NCBI GenBank assembly: GCA_963924555.1
Contig: OZ004593.1
Coordinates: forward strand, 3,902,480-3,966,479
Source: Crambe crambe
Lineage: Eukaryota > Porifera > Demospongiae > Poecilosclerida > Crambeidae
DNA: 64,000 nt
Direction of reading: 5' to 3'
Within the stretch, counting starts at the first letter, position 1. The number at the start of each line of letters is the position of its first letter. The translations under genes were made by a program, and so were the position numbers. A model generated the notes under the pieces. The model searched no databases, had not been told where the DNA came from, and was given only the letters and a program-made list of their open reading frames with translations. Shown piece by piece: positions 1 to 12,700 of this stretch.

Positions 1-500
1 CGGGGTGGTCGAGTGAGATACCTTGAGTGATCAAAAGTACTGATGTGTGGATGAGAGCATTACTTTTGAGTGGTCGATGGGTGGGTGACCGAGATGTTTT
101 GAGCAGTTGATGGGTGTACTTTGTGGGTGAGTGATAGGAGTTGATGGGTTGGTAAGTGAGACACCTTGAGAGGTTAAGAGTACTTATGCATAGATGACTG
201 AGACACTTTGAGAAGTTGATGGGTAAGTGAGACTCCTTGAGTGGTTGAGAGTAATGACAGGTGTGTGCTTAAGAGGTTCAGTGTACTGATGGGTAGATGA
301 GTGAGACACCTTGAACAATTTATCAATTGGTCATCCACCCATCAGTACTCTCGACCACTCAAGGTGTCTCACCACCCACCCATCAACTGCTCAAGGTGTC
401 TCACTCATCCACACATCAGTACTCTCAACTTCTCAAGATTTCTTGTTCACCTATGCATCAGTACACTTGACCTCTCAAGCTCAAGGTGTCTTGATCACCT

Positions 501-532
<32 letters not shown>

Positions 533-705
533 GTGGGAGCTTGAGGAGTCTAGAGTACTGATGGGTTAGTGAGTGAGGCACCTCGAGTGGTTGAGAGTGC
601 TGTTGGGTGGGTGACTGGGACACCATTAGAGGTTGAGAATATAGATGGTAATTTGGTGATTCTCTGTGTGAGTGAGAGTATTAATGGGTAAGTGAGTGAG
701 ACAAC
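1..705. repeat. Strand-switching minisatellite with poly-C tract
   Basis: About 16 degenerate copies of a roughly 40-base unit built from GATGGGTGGGTGAGTGAG, ACACCTTGAG and GGTTGAGAGTACT. Bases 1-315 carry the unit in one orientation, about 316-500 carry its reverse complement (ACCCATCAGTACTCTC, CTCAAGGTGTCTCAC), and after a run of 27 C (501-527) the first orientation returns to about 705. Short open frames here are by-products of the repeat. The array ends just before the first recognisable exon of the membrane-protein gene. Confidence 0.9.
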
Positions 706-761
706 TTGAAGTCACTACTGGCCAAGACGTCAATATTTATTCTTTGGAGTATTTTTTATAG

Positions 762-3700
762 GAGATATTATTTGGTGATAACTGGAAAAACTTTCACATC
801 TAAGGAAATAATTCCAAATATGGCAGATTATAATTTAACCAATAATGGAAACATGTATTGTGAGGGATTGAAGTGTTATCAGAAGAATATGGATTACACT
901 AACAATGTACCTAATTCCATAATGATTATTGGTGAGTATTATTTTCATGAACATTTATATCAAGTTAATGGGAAATTCCAGAGTCCAACTCCACAACGAG
1001 TTCAACTTAATCCCTTTTGCTCGCTTCAGAAGATACGTCCCCTTTACTTTCCTTCAAATTCATTGTTGGATCCATTGAAGGCAGCAAGAGTAATTGCAGT
1101 TAGTAGGGATGCAGATATAGGCGAAGTCTATTTGAATACCCAAACTGAGAATCCATTTGTAAGTTATCAGGGAGTGTGCCAGCACTCTCTATATAGTGAA
1201 TACCCAGCATGCTCCATAGACTTAATACATAAATAGAATGAGTGTATATGGCTATGCTTTGTCGTGACCATTTCCCACCCTCCAACTCCACGTCCCATCA
1301 CTAAGCCTAGTAGTTCACTTAGAAAAAGTCATTCTATACAGTGCCACAGGCTTTCTATAATTTTTGTGTTCGTGAATGTGTAATTTGTCCAAATGTAGCT
1401 GAGATTATTTGAAAAGCATGTCCAGCTAACTATTTAACTTGACGATTGCTACAAATCTGTAGCTACATATATAACTTACAGTGGGCAATTGCAGTATCCT
1501 AATTTAGCATCCTGCTAAATAATTAGGATATAATCTATTCATCATTAAAAGTTGCTGGTACTTCAGTCTAGTGTAATGCAGAAACTGCTGGACGATGGAA
1601 CTTGATTTTAGGAGCTATGTAAACTGGATATTAGCTAGATATGCTTTTCAAGTAATGAATCCTACGTACACACTAGGACCTAAAAATGGCTTCTATAGAA
1701 TATAGCATACTGTAGAGGTAATAGTGATGCTAGTGGAAGACGTGTTGAAGATATACGTATGGAAGCCCACACCACCTTCGCACGCAGTTTTTTATTCAAC
1801 ATTGATATTTGTACTGTGGTGAGAGTGGTAGCTGATTTATATCTTTGCTCAGTTCCAGACCCAGCTTAGCTCTGGAATGAAGAAGTTATAAACCTAACTT
1901 CTGTGCATTGTGTATTAAGGCCAGAACTCTGTTTCATGGATTTTTAATCCACAGTAGTGAAGTGGAAAAGAAAAGTCCTGATCTTGACAACAATACTAAT
2001 CTTTAATTTTTATGAAAAGACTCAAAACTAACTGAATCATAAACTAGCATAGAAATCATATACATATCAGAGCTCTGTCAGAGAGTTCTCTGAGTAGGGA
2101 TGGCACGGATTGCCCCATTGGACTAATCTTTCATAACTCCAGAACTACAGTCAGCAACTCCTAACTTGAAATCAGAACACCTTCAATGTTCTAGGACTCA
2201 AGTATGAAGAGCAGAAGATAAAGCAGTATCATTTACAGTGACTTCTAAATTGCCATTTTCATCTGGTCATTCATCATCATCGTCAAACAGAAATGGTTCT
2301 TTCAAATGTTCTTATACTACACTGCTCAAAATTGACTGCGCTGTAATCCTTTACCTTTTAAAAAAATAGCGTCATTTTCCAACTTGCTAGCTTTCAGCCT
2401 ACAACATGGCAGACATTTTTTGCCCCGCTCCCGTACATGCAGCCAAAGAGCTAGAGAAGAGGGGAGAGCCTGGAGTTTGAGGCTGTTCTCAGAATAATTT
2501 ATCCCTGCCAGCCTGTACTTTATTGAGTCAAATCCCAGCTTTGAAAATGCTTCTTCAAGCGCTCCATCATACACAGGGGAACTCTGATCACTAGGTAGCT
2601 GTTTTGCTCTGCAGCCATGCCGGGAAGCACTCGGGTGATTAAGAAGAGCGTGCACACTAATTTCTAGCAATTTGATTCAGCCGCCGTCCTGGCAGCATTG
2701 ATACAACTCGTTTATGCTAGAGTTACCAGATCCCCCACACCCCCAAGAAAAAGGAAGTAAAAGGGTCGGCGCCGCCAGACTACATTCGTCCTTTTAATAT
2801 TATGATGACACCTCCAATGGACTACATAGCTACAATACAGAACTTTTAATAACTTGGGTAATAGGATCACAGCATCCAGTTGCCTATAATAAATATTACA
2901 TCAAAAAAAGTGATGAACATGTAAAGGAAGAATATTTATTCTAAATAAAAAGGAAAGTAGGGATGGCTGTGTGCGGTTCAAAAAAGTTCAGCAACAAGAG
3001 AGTTAAGTAACCCTTTACCCATACCCATCACCAATATACGGGCTAACTTTTCCTACTTCACTCCCTTTATATTTCATCTTGGCCTGTCATGTTGTTTTAA
3101 AGTACCTTAGTGGACAAATCACTTTACATATGTGATTCTTCAATATTGATCTGAAGTAATTGGAAGCACTCGGAATTCCTTCATCTGATGCACCACAAAA
3201 ACAAGTAATAGGGTTGAATCTCTCTGCACAACAAGCACTGGGCTCATTGAATCATGATGTGCAGCTGAGACAATGCTGTCAAGGTTGTCTTGTATTGAAT
3301 TTTCACTTTGAGCTCTGGGCCCATTTCTTCTCATGCTAGACTGACATTCAGTAATGCAAGATTGAGGATAGACATCACTCTCTTCGCCATATTGCTTCAG
3401 ATACACGTTCAACTTTAAATTCACAGAAAAAAAGGTCACAACAGAAGCATTTGAGGAACTTGTGATAATTTGACTTGATGACTTGACTCAACTTTGTAGC
3501 ATGGCTCATAGCATTATAAAGCTTTAGCAAATTGTTGCCTAGAAGATCCATTTTGATGTACCCATCTAGCATCAATTGTCTCAAAAATAATCATTACTAT
3601 AATCCTGGTCTGCTTTCGAATTATTTTTTCAGGTACGTATTGTCCAACTCGTATAATACTTTGAATGATCCAGTATGAAGTGGGTTATACGTAATTCGTA

Positions 3701-6700
3701 GCTGCTTGAAATTTGCCCATGAATAATAGTTAGCTTAAGGTTTCCCCTGTCATTATCACTTTTGCTCATAGTAATACCTATTTCTTGATCAGTGAGTGAA
3801 CCCCTTAAGTCCAAGTTCAAAAAGCATGTGTTGTAATTCTATAGTTTCGACAAAGGCTTATCGCTCTACATATTCTTTTCTAACAGAGATAGCTACCTTC
3901 CAGGAACCAATGGAAGGGTAGGGATAAATTGTAGATTGCACTCCAAGAAATACCTATCAACCCTTAGCACATGTGCAATAAAGTGTGAGTGTTCTGTATC
4001 TGTTACATTGCCAGTAGGAGATTTTACCCTTAATGAGATCTAGTCTGGAGTCAATTTTTTGGATAAAAGCTCCATACAATGCATGCACTATTGTATGTTG
4101 ATCATGATAGTCTGGACCCTAACCTCATACTAGTCCAGATATGTCTGCATGAGACAATACACCAATACAAGGTAAGCTCTGTGCAATGCTACCCTGAAGG
4201 CAAGAATGCCAATCTGAACATTAGATAATCACCTAATCTTTACTATTTGAAAATATGATTTATACATAGTAGCTAGGAGTTATTTTTTATATGTGCATCA
4301 CATAGCATAACAATGTAATAGGGATGATTGGTAAAGTGAGAGTTGGAACAAGGGTTGAATGTATGAGTGACAGCATCCATTCATCCCTTGCTATCTCTTT
4401 TTTGACCAGTTTACCAATCATTCCTACCTCCTTCATAAATGTTTACTTGTTTCTGTCTATGTTTCTATATTTTTGCCTTGGCACCAGAGTGCCGAGGTGC
4501 ACACAGTGCCGAAGACTACTATGGTATGTAGGCTTATGCTCTATTAGTAGCACGCATAAATAGTTATACGCATGCACATGACCTTGACCTTACAAGCCAC
4601 AGATATGTATGTAAGAGTAGTCTCGCTAGCCAGACTCTTTTCCCCCTTTCTATATACTTTGCACACACAAAACTTACTTGCACGCGCGGGCTGGGCAAGT
4701 TTACGACTGTCCGAGAGCAAACAGCGAGAGCAGAGTGTACAAACCTCATGGTTATCTGAACAGCAAGAGTAAGCCTTAAATAGCAAATAACAGAAGCTAC
4801 AAAGTTGAGTTAAGACTCTGAATTGCGAGAAAGCAGAAAGAGAGCCAAGCTGCAAGATCAGGCAACAGAAAGTAAGCAAGAAAACCAACATGAATGCCAT
4901 AAATAGCGAGAGCAGAAGGTACAAAGCTCAAGATCATCTAGCAAGAGAGCCTGCAAGAAAGCCCTTAAATAGCAAGAACAGAAGCTACAAAGTCACAAGT
5001 AGCTGAAAGAGACCCAAGCTATAACTGAATAGCTTTAACAAAAAAAACAAAAAAAAAAACTGATGTGATAATAATGACAGTGCATGCAAAAAGTAAGATC
5101 TTCAGTCATCAGTATAACTCCTATAATTATTTACCTGCAAAAATAAATCAGTTATAACCAAATGATAATAAGTTTACTACGTGCCGAGGCATCCAGTCTT
5201 TTAAAAGACTAACTTGTTAATGGAAATTCATACATAGGTATAATAATAGTTATCAACTCCTAAGAAGAAATTGTTTCAGACTTCTAAAGTGATGCAGTAA
5301 AGAGACTCAAGTTAGCTAGCGAGTCATGGCAGCTACACTTGTTTAATGACTTTTGTATAGTCTACTGCACTAAGAAAGCATTTTCTTTTCCAAGCAGAGG
5401 CCAAGCTCATACCTAGTTGGGGTAAAATGCATAGTGTGGCCTAAGCTTGTGCTATTAGCACTCATATAGTTTTTCTGTGTTGAGTATTTTAGCCTAAGCT
5501 ATAATCTTTCTGTACATAAAATATAGGGTACAGCTACATAATAATAGAAAGGAAAAGAAAGAAAGAAAGGCTAATTATTTTTAATAGCCCTATGTAGGTT
5601 CATAGGCCATCCTACATAGAGAGTATAGCTTCTGAGAGTGGACCGGGGCCTGGACTTTAGGTAATACTGGTATTAAACCCACTTTGCTTGCTTACCTTTT
5701 GTTGTACTAGCATAATAGATACTATTGTAGATACAACACGAAATGGTGTACACAAGTATCATATAATGTTTTCTCCTAATTCATTAACAGGTACGAATAT
5801 CTATAACCCTTGAAGATCAAAAAGACCGAATTGTTCAACTACCTAAAGCAGTAAAGGCTCTAACTGATGAGGGATTCAATACTACAGTGGCACTCCCAAA
5901 TTGGCGAATTCAAATTCAACCATTAGTTTGTAAGCTAAAGTATGATGAGGGAATATATGTAAACCCATTGACCTTCTGGGCACCACCTCATTAACTTTAC
6001 ATGCGCTAATATCATTACAGAGGTTTGCATGGTTCTTGCACCAGTAGTATTAAAGCACCATGCGCATGCTCAGTAACTAATACTTTGCAATAAGTGAAAA
6101 ACAACAACAAATAAAACAAATTTTACATCAAGTTTGACAGCATATGACACTTAACGTATCTCAAAACGGGATAATTTTCAACCTGGGTGTAGACAGAGCA
6201 CCACGTATATGCTCAGTGAGTATTGCTTTGTCCACACCAGCTATCCCATTTGTGTTGCCATATGCTGCCAAACTTGCTTTAAAATTTATTTCATTTACTT
6301 ATTCCTAAGTGAGCATCTATGTGGTGTTTCCTATTTCTGGTGCAAGAACCGTTCAAACCTCTCTAACATTTTAATTGCGCCTTCTTTTTTTTTTCAATGT
6401 CCAACCGCATACAAAGTAGAATTTTGAGCAGTTAGCTAGAATATATGGTAAAGGTTGTCACAAATAAGCTTGGTGATTTTTCAACACAATTCTCTACTGT
6501 TGGATTCTCCATGCATGAAGCTTTCTTGGCTGACCAGCTATATTTGTAAGCTCTAGAACTATCTCCTGGCATGCGTGAATTGGGTAAGGGCACCATGTAG
6601 CAGTGAGTGAATGTCATGACCCTTGCTCAGAAGACTTCTGTGTCATCACGAGAGAGTTGGGGAATCCACTCCTGTGTGCACCTAAAAAAGCAAGAATTTT

Positions 6701-9700
6701 TGCTTTAGAGTTGACCCACTTAAATTCCAAACTTCGTTGGCTTCTTGTGATCATCATCTATACTGAGGTGTTGAGAAGTGAAGTAGTATGCTGGAATAAC
6801 AGCAGAAAAATGATCAAGTAAAGGTCTAACTTTGAACAGAGGATCATATCCCACTTCTCCGTACTTCTGCTTGGTTGAATCAGACCCATAGCCACATTCA
6901 TTGCCAGAAAGTCTTTCAGCTCCTCCATGGAGAATGAAAATCAACCTTTTTTTGTAAAGCAATAGCTATATTCCAAGATAGCATTTGTAAGTAAAAGCTG
7001 AAGGGTTTGAAGTGGTGTTTTGCTTCTTTAGTACGTTCATCTTGCCCTGTCATGGGAGTATTGGTCATGGGAGTATTGGGGGTTACTTGACTGAAGTTCA
7101 CTCCCTTGTTGCTGAACTTTTTTGAACCGCACACAGCCATTCCTACTTTCCTTTTTATTTTACTTGTTCATCACATTTGTTCATCACATTTTTTGATGTA
7201 ATGCAGATAGCTATAATCTTATCTGGAAGGATAAATGCTGATGGAGCTCGTATCTGTACAGTTTATTGTCGTTGACCATAGTTATTTAAGGCCTTTACTG
7301 CATGTACTTTATATACTTGATTAGTGTTGCATCATGGCTTGATTCATAACCAGACCAGTGCCGTGTGTTTATTCTCTGAATCAATGGGCAGTCAGATGCG
7401 AGGTCAAGGTCCAAGAAACATGTGCACAGAGCAGGTCATATTCTTGCCACGTTGTAGGTTGAGAGCTAGCAGGTTGGAATATGACAAACTATTTTTGAAC
7501 ATGTCGAGATAAAGGTAAAGGATAATAGCGCGGTCAATTTTGAGTAGTGTGATATAAGAATTATACCATCTGAATGAACCATTTCTGAAATAATGACGTG
7601 AAAGATTGATTTTAGAAAATGACACTGCTTTATCTTCATACTTGACTCCTAGCACATTGAAGGTGTTCTGTTCAAGACAGGAGTTGTTGATCTAGAAGGA
7701 ACCATTCCTGGATAATGAAAGAAAATGTTTGGAATAGGGCAATTTGTGCCATCCCTACTTAGAGAGTACTATACGTACCTTCTGGTATTTCTTCTGTGCC
7801 AACTAAATCTCTATCAAGAAAAAGAAGGAGCAAGCTCTACATAATTCTTTGAAGAACGGCTGGATGTCTTTGCTGGACTTCCAGCGAAAGGCCCTTCAAA
7901 CACCATATTTAATCCTTCAGCATCTTCTTCATCAGAAGAACAAAATATCTCAGCTTCGCTGGTGGTTATTTCATGAAAATTTTCTTCAGAAGAAGGGTTT
8001 CTCTTGTTCCTGCTCTTAGATGCACTCTAGAGCTTCATTCTTCCCAACTAGAGCCAAATATTACATGCCATCTTCTCTTTCTTAGCCATTGCTCAGCAAA
8101 CACCCGACAGCTTTGTGAGGCCAGCGGAACAGAATGCCAATTTTTCCCTGCCTACATAATTAAATATCACATACTACTGCATTATATCGGCAACCCTTAC
8201 CAAATACACATAAGCTAGATACAGTGATAGCTATCTATGATAGAGCTTAGAAAGGCTTCACTAAGCTAGATAGCCAGCCGTGCACAGATTCCAACAACAG
8301 AGAGTCCTGTGGAAAATCACAAAAACTAAGGCAGGCTTTCCAGCTTATACACTTACAAATATACTAGCTATCTACGTATGCTACCTTTAGTACATTGTTC
8401 ACATTACATTACATTATTTAGTTTCTACTTTGTATGTAAAACCTGATTAAGGGTCCTGCCCACACATGGTTGCTAGGGAATTATTACTCAGGGGTGCTCG
8501 GAGCAGCAATATGCAAAACTTACCAAGTCAGTTAGCTATTATACATAAACATATTGAAGCTAGTGGATAATTTTGTAGATGCTAGAGTAGCCTTACGTAC
8601 TATCATATCTTCATCTTGATGATGATCAGTACTAATTTTTGCTCTACATACATTGTTCTACTGAATTTTATAGACTACAGGCAAAGTAATAAAAAGTTAT
8701 AGTGTACACACACTTTACCTGATAAAAGCTTCATGCAAAAATGTACTCTGTTTTGTTTCAGAGATAGAGAGTACCATTAGGTGTGTGTGGCTTAATTTTT
8801 TATTCCAGGAACCTGTAACTAGAGGCTGCATTTCAGATTGATTACTAGCAGGCACACAGGGTATGTTCATTTAGCATTATGGGTAACAGGCAAAGTATTT
8901 TTGCTCCCCATGCCAGGGCTCTAAGTCTTCACAGAAATCAGTCATGGGGTGAAAGCATTACTTTTTCGTTATGCAAGAAGCAATGCACCAATAATCATAG
9001 CTAAATAGCTAGATATACTTGTTTCCCAAAAATAAGTGATGTTGTATGGTCTTCTTTCTTCACGTTACTTCCTCCTTCTGTGCCTATTTATTAGTCAAAG
9101 ATTGTGGCATTCTGTTGATAATAGACCAGGGTATTATGCAACATTTGACAGTGAGTGAGTGAGCGAGCAAGTGCTTCATGTGCTACTTTCGTTAAGTTGA
9201 TGTTATCAGTAAAAAGACACTATTTAGCAACATGCATGCCCCCTGTACCCCCAGTCCACAAAATGTGGGGGGGCATGTGCCCCCAGCGCCCCCCTGTTTC
9301 CTTCCCCTATGGTTAAGTTATATAGATAAGTGGCAGGTAGCTGCATACGTACATATCCACAACTTATTTCAGAAATGGTTCATTAAAATTTTATGCCACA
9401 CTTGACTGCACCATAACTTGATGTGTTCAAAAATAGCACACGTCATTTTCCAACCTGCTAGCTTTCAACCTACAACGTGACAGACGTGTTGCAGTGCACT
9501 ATATGGAAGTATGCCTTGCCCCCATGCATGTGATTCTTGGACCTTGACCTCACATCTGACTAGTGAACTAGAATCTCTACTGTCGGCATTGATCAATGAG
9601 CTTTCTCTCTTGATGTTGGTGTAGCTTTTGTAAGTCCAAGTGGCTGAACTGGAATTTCACTTTTGTATTAGTCTATACGCAGCGTCTGCAGCTCTCCGTG

Positions 9701-12700
9701 ATAGTTCTATTCTGCCATGAACAAAATAAACAAGATAGCAGCATGCTAACTAGTTGGGCCATTTGCTAATGGCTTTCCTTACTAGACTATTTATTCATCA
9801 TGCTATGTATCATTTCTATAGATAATACAATAAGCATACCCACCAAAATCAAAACTGTCTATCAAGTGAGAGAGAGAGCCATTAGCTCTTTCAGCAATGA
9901 TTCTGAGCCTACTGAACGTTTGTCTAATATTCCAAGGCCAATGAAAATATTTCATGGGACTAGAACTATGAGTAAAGTCATCACATGCCCAGACAACTCA
10001 AGACGAAATCCAACAGAATTAAGAGGGAAAGTGAAGCACATTATTGATTATGGGTCATTTTATCACATGTTAGAACCCCGTTTTCGACATAGATGGAGTA
10101 TTACAGGCCAGCAACAACCTGGTGCTTATCTCTTGGATGAGTCAGGTGTGTATTTGATCATTCTATGAGATCATTTCCTATAACATACATTTTTACACAG
10201 GAAGAAGATTGCTGAATCTAGAGTTGCAATATGACAGATATCAGTAAGTGCACATAATTATTTTAACCATTATTTAGCCATAATTCAGTGTTGGAGCCAA
10301 GTGTGCATAATTAATTGTAATTACCTTGATGATTGATTTCTACAATCTTAGGTGGGAGTGCTAAGTGTAAGTGGATTGTAGGCACTAGGCTTTTCTATGT
10401 ATGCAGCTGCCAGATAGCTCAACAGCAAATATCTTCTAAGAAGCACAGACAAATGTATTGTATCATAGGCATATCCAAGTGCTTTGTGGTAAGCATTACA
10501 GCTTTAGTTAATGTATGTAGCTGCCTATACATAACTCAACAGCAAAATCTTGAAGTAAGTACAAATGAATATCAGCTCTAAAAGTGCTTGCTTGCTTGGT
10601 GTGACTCAAATGCTGCATGTTGCCGTAGTATATCCTGGAAGCAAAATTTAATTGGTCAGGTAGGGCTAGGTTTCAAAATATATCCATGTGGAAAATTTTT
10701 CCCCATACCACGCCTACTTTTTATAAACCACGCCCACTTGATGTACAATTAATGACTTAGCTAGCAGCTGCAATCGATATGAGGCGGTCAGGGAAATTAT
10801 GAAGATGGTAACCACTTCTTCATAACCAATCTACTGCCCAATTGAAGACCTACTTCCAGGTCAGGAGACGTGGCAGATTAATATATGGCCAGAACATTTG
10901 ACTGGCTCTTAATTAGGGTAGTGCATCAATATCTGTCTGTACAGTTTTTACAGCAAGATTTACAAGCTTAACTTAACTGTGGCTACTTTAAAGTCTCAGA
11001 CACTAACTGCTTTAAAGTCTCATTAGGGCTGAGTTATAGCTAGCTTATACCTAGCTAAAACTGACCTTTTCTGGATGAAAATACCAATAGGCTTGCCTAG
11101 TTCTCTTGCTTCGAGCTTACAGACAATTGAACCCCCACCCATGGCTACTGGCCTGCAGACCCGAAATTGAAATGAAATATCACTCCTATGCAGAGTAAGG
11201 AAGTCCAAGTTCACATGTTTTGAACTGACAGTCACTGAATGAACTTAGCTAAATTGTCCAAACATTTGCATGCAATGGTCATTTTGAGCTACGAATTCAC
11301 TAGCTATATCTGTTAAGTTTAATGAATCAGTTAGGTCCTTATGAACATATAAAAGCATTAGATGATTGAGTCGTTCCTGTGACATTATAGGTCTTAGGTA
11401 GGACTTGACCCTACATAGAGCACTAAAAGAACGCTCACTGGCAGCATTACCACGCTTCATTACAGTCATTACTTCATTAAATAATATCTTCTCAGAAGCA
11501 GAAAGTTTCTTATAACTTCAGAAATAGATGTGATCTCACCTTCAAAGTCAGAGCTCTGGCCAAAAATGTTTGAGCTGCATTCTCAGATTAGCTTCACTGG
11601 TATCTGTACCACAAGTCTCAACAGTGAGCTTCAAATCTTTTCCTTTATGGCAGCTGTAATCAACAAATTTCCTAAGCATTGGTACACCCTATAGCCAGGT
11701 TGATCAAACCTATCTTTAATACACTGGGTTATTAAATCAAGGGCCTCAAAATAAATTTGGCGAAAGTGATCAACTGGAACCAAAGAAAACTCTCCGGAAG
11801 CATTTCCTACTTCATACCTCCTAGGAACTTTTCATCTTCTTGGAAGCTTTGGTTCATCAACTCCTTTTTCTTCAGCCATCTCGCCTATTAATTCCCAAAA
11901 GAGCTTAAAATGTTCATCACATCGAAGAGAAGCTAGAGTTTTCCCTCAGCTGCAAACATGTGCACATGCTGGAGAGTTCTACTAAGATTGTCAATATGGC
12001 GTAGCAGTAACTCCCCTAGAACAAGACCAAAAGAAAATCCATTTGTGCTGCTACACGGTTTCTGTGTCTCTTAAGATGGAGCAAGCTTTATCCCACAGCT
12101 CAAGCAAGACTTCATAGTTTTGCATAATGCTCTTCATGGAGTCTGCCCAAAAAGTCCACCTAGTGGAGCAGAGAACTCTAATCCCAGGTGTATCAGGAGA
12201 TAACTCATCCTTTATTTCATGGAACAGATTTTGCCTCCTAGGTGAATACTTTATTATCTTAGTTATTTCATGTGTATTTTAGCTGATACAATTGTAGCTG
12301 ATTCAATAGAACAGTAGTTTGTCTGATTTGCCCTCAGTTGCAGAATAAGAAGTGCTAGTCAGTATGAAACTGTAGTTTTCAACTGCAGCATCTCATAGCC
12401 CATGCAACTACCCCCCTCATTAACTTATGAATTATTCATGAGCGAACACTCCCCTTAAATACACATTATTTAGAGTGAAAGTTTAGTTCGAATATAATAT
12501 ATAGTAATTCAGAACATTAGGACCACACAGATAAGATCACTTATAGATAGAAATAGAAGGAAGTACAATATACGTCGTTCAGATCAAAGGAAACACTTCC
12601 TTCTGGTGGAAAAGGTGCTGCTGACACGTCTCTTCTCCCAATGATTCCACCTGCCAGTTTAAATTAAACACTTAATCATTTATTTGGTAGAGGCCACCTC

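Larger units (their letters stand above)
1159..5790. other. Intron 1 of the membrane-protein gene: repeats and unassigned ORFs
   Basis: No host exon is seen here. It holds the inverted-repeat arms listed at 2090-2440 and 2935-3055. Between 3140 and 3830 the minus strand has three short open frames (about 60-100 codons), one containing SCITECQSSMRRNGPRAQSE; they look like pieces of one older coding sequence but match nothing I know. From about 4750 to 5030 there is a tandem-like stretch of AGCAAGAACAGAAGCTACAAAG units (four to five degenerate copies). Confidence 0.5.
5930..9821. other. Intron 2: repeat-filled, no exon
   Basis: Contains the partner arms at 7080-7165 and 7400-7770 and a copy of a dispersed repeat at about 6480-6560 (TTGGATTCTCCATGCATGAA) that recurs at 29256-29305. 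A short palindromic stretch of CCCCC/GGGGG character lies at 9235-9305 and resembles TE ends seen at 60060-60165. I see no RNA gene. Confidence 0.5.

Noticed and set aside
2090-7770. A single 5.7-kb transposon bounded by arms A and A'
   Set aside because: Exon 2 of the host gene lies between the arms, so two opposed insertions explain it better.
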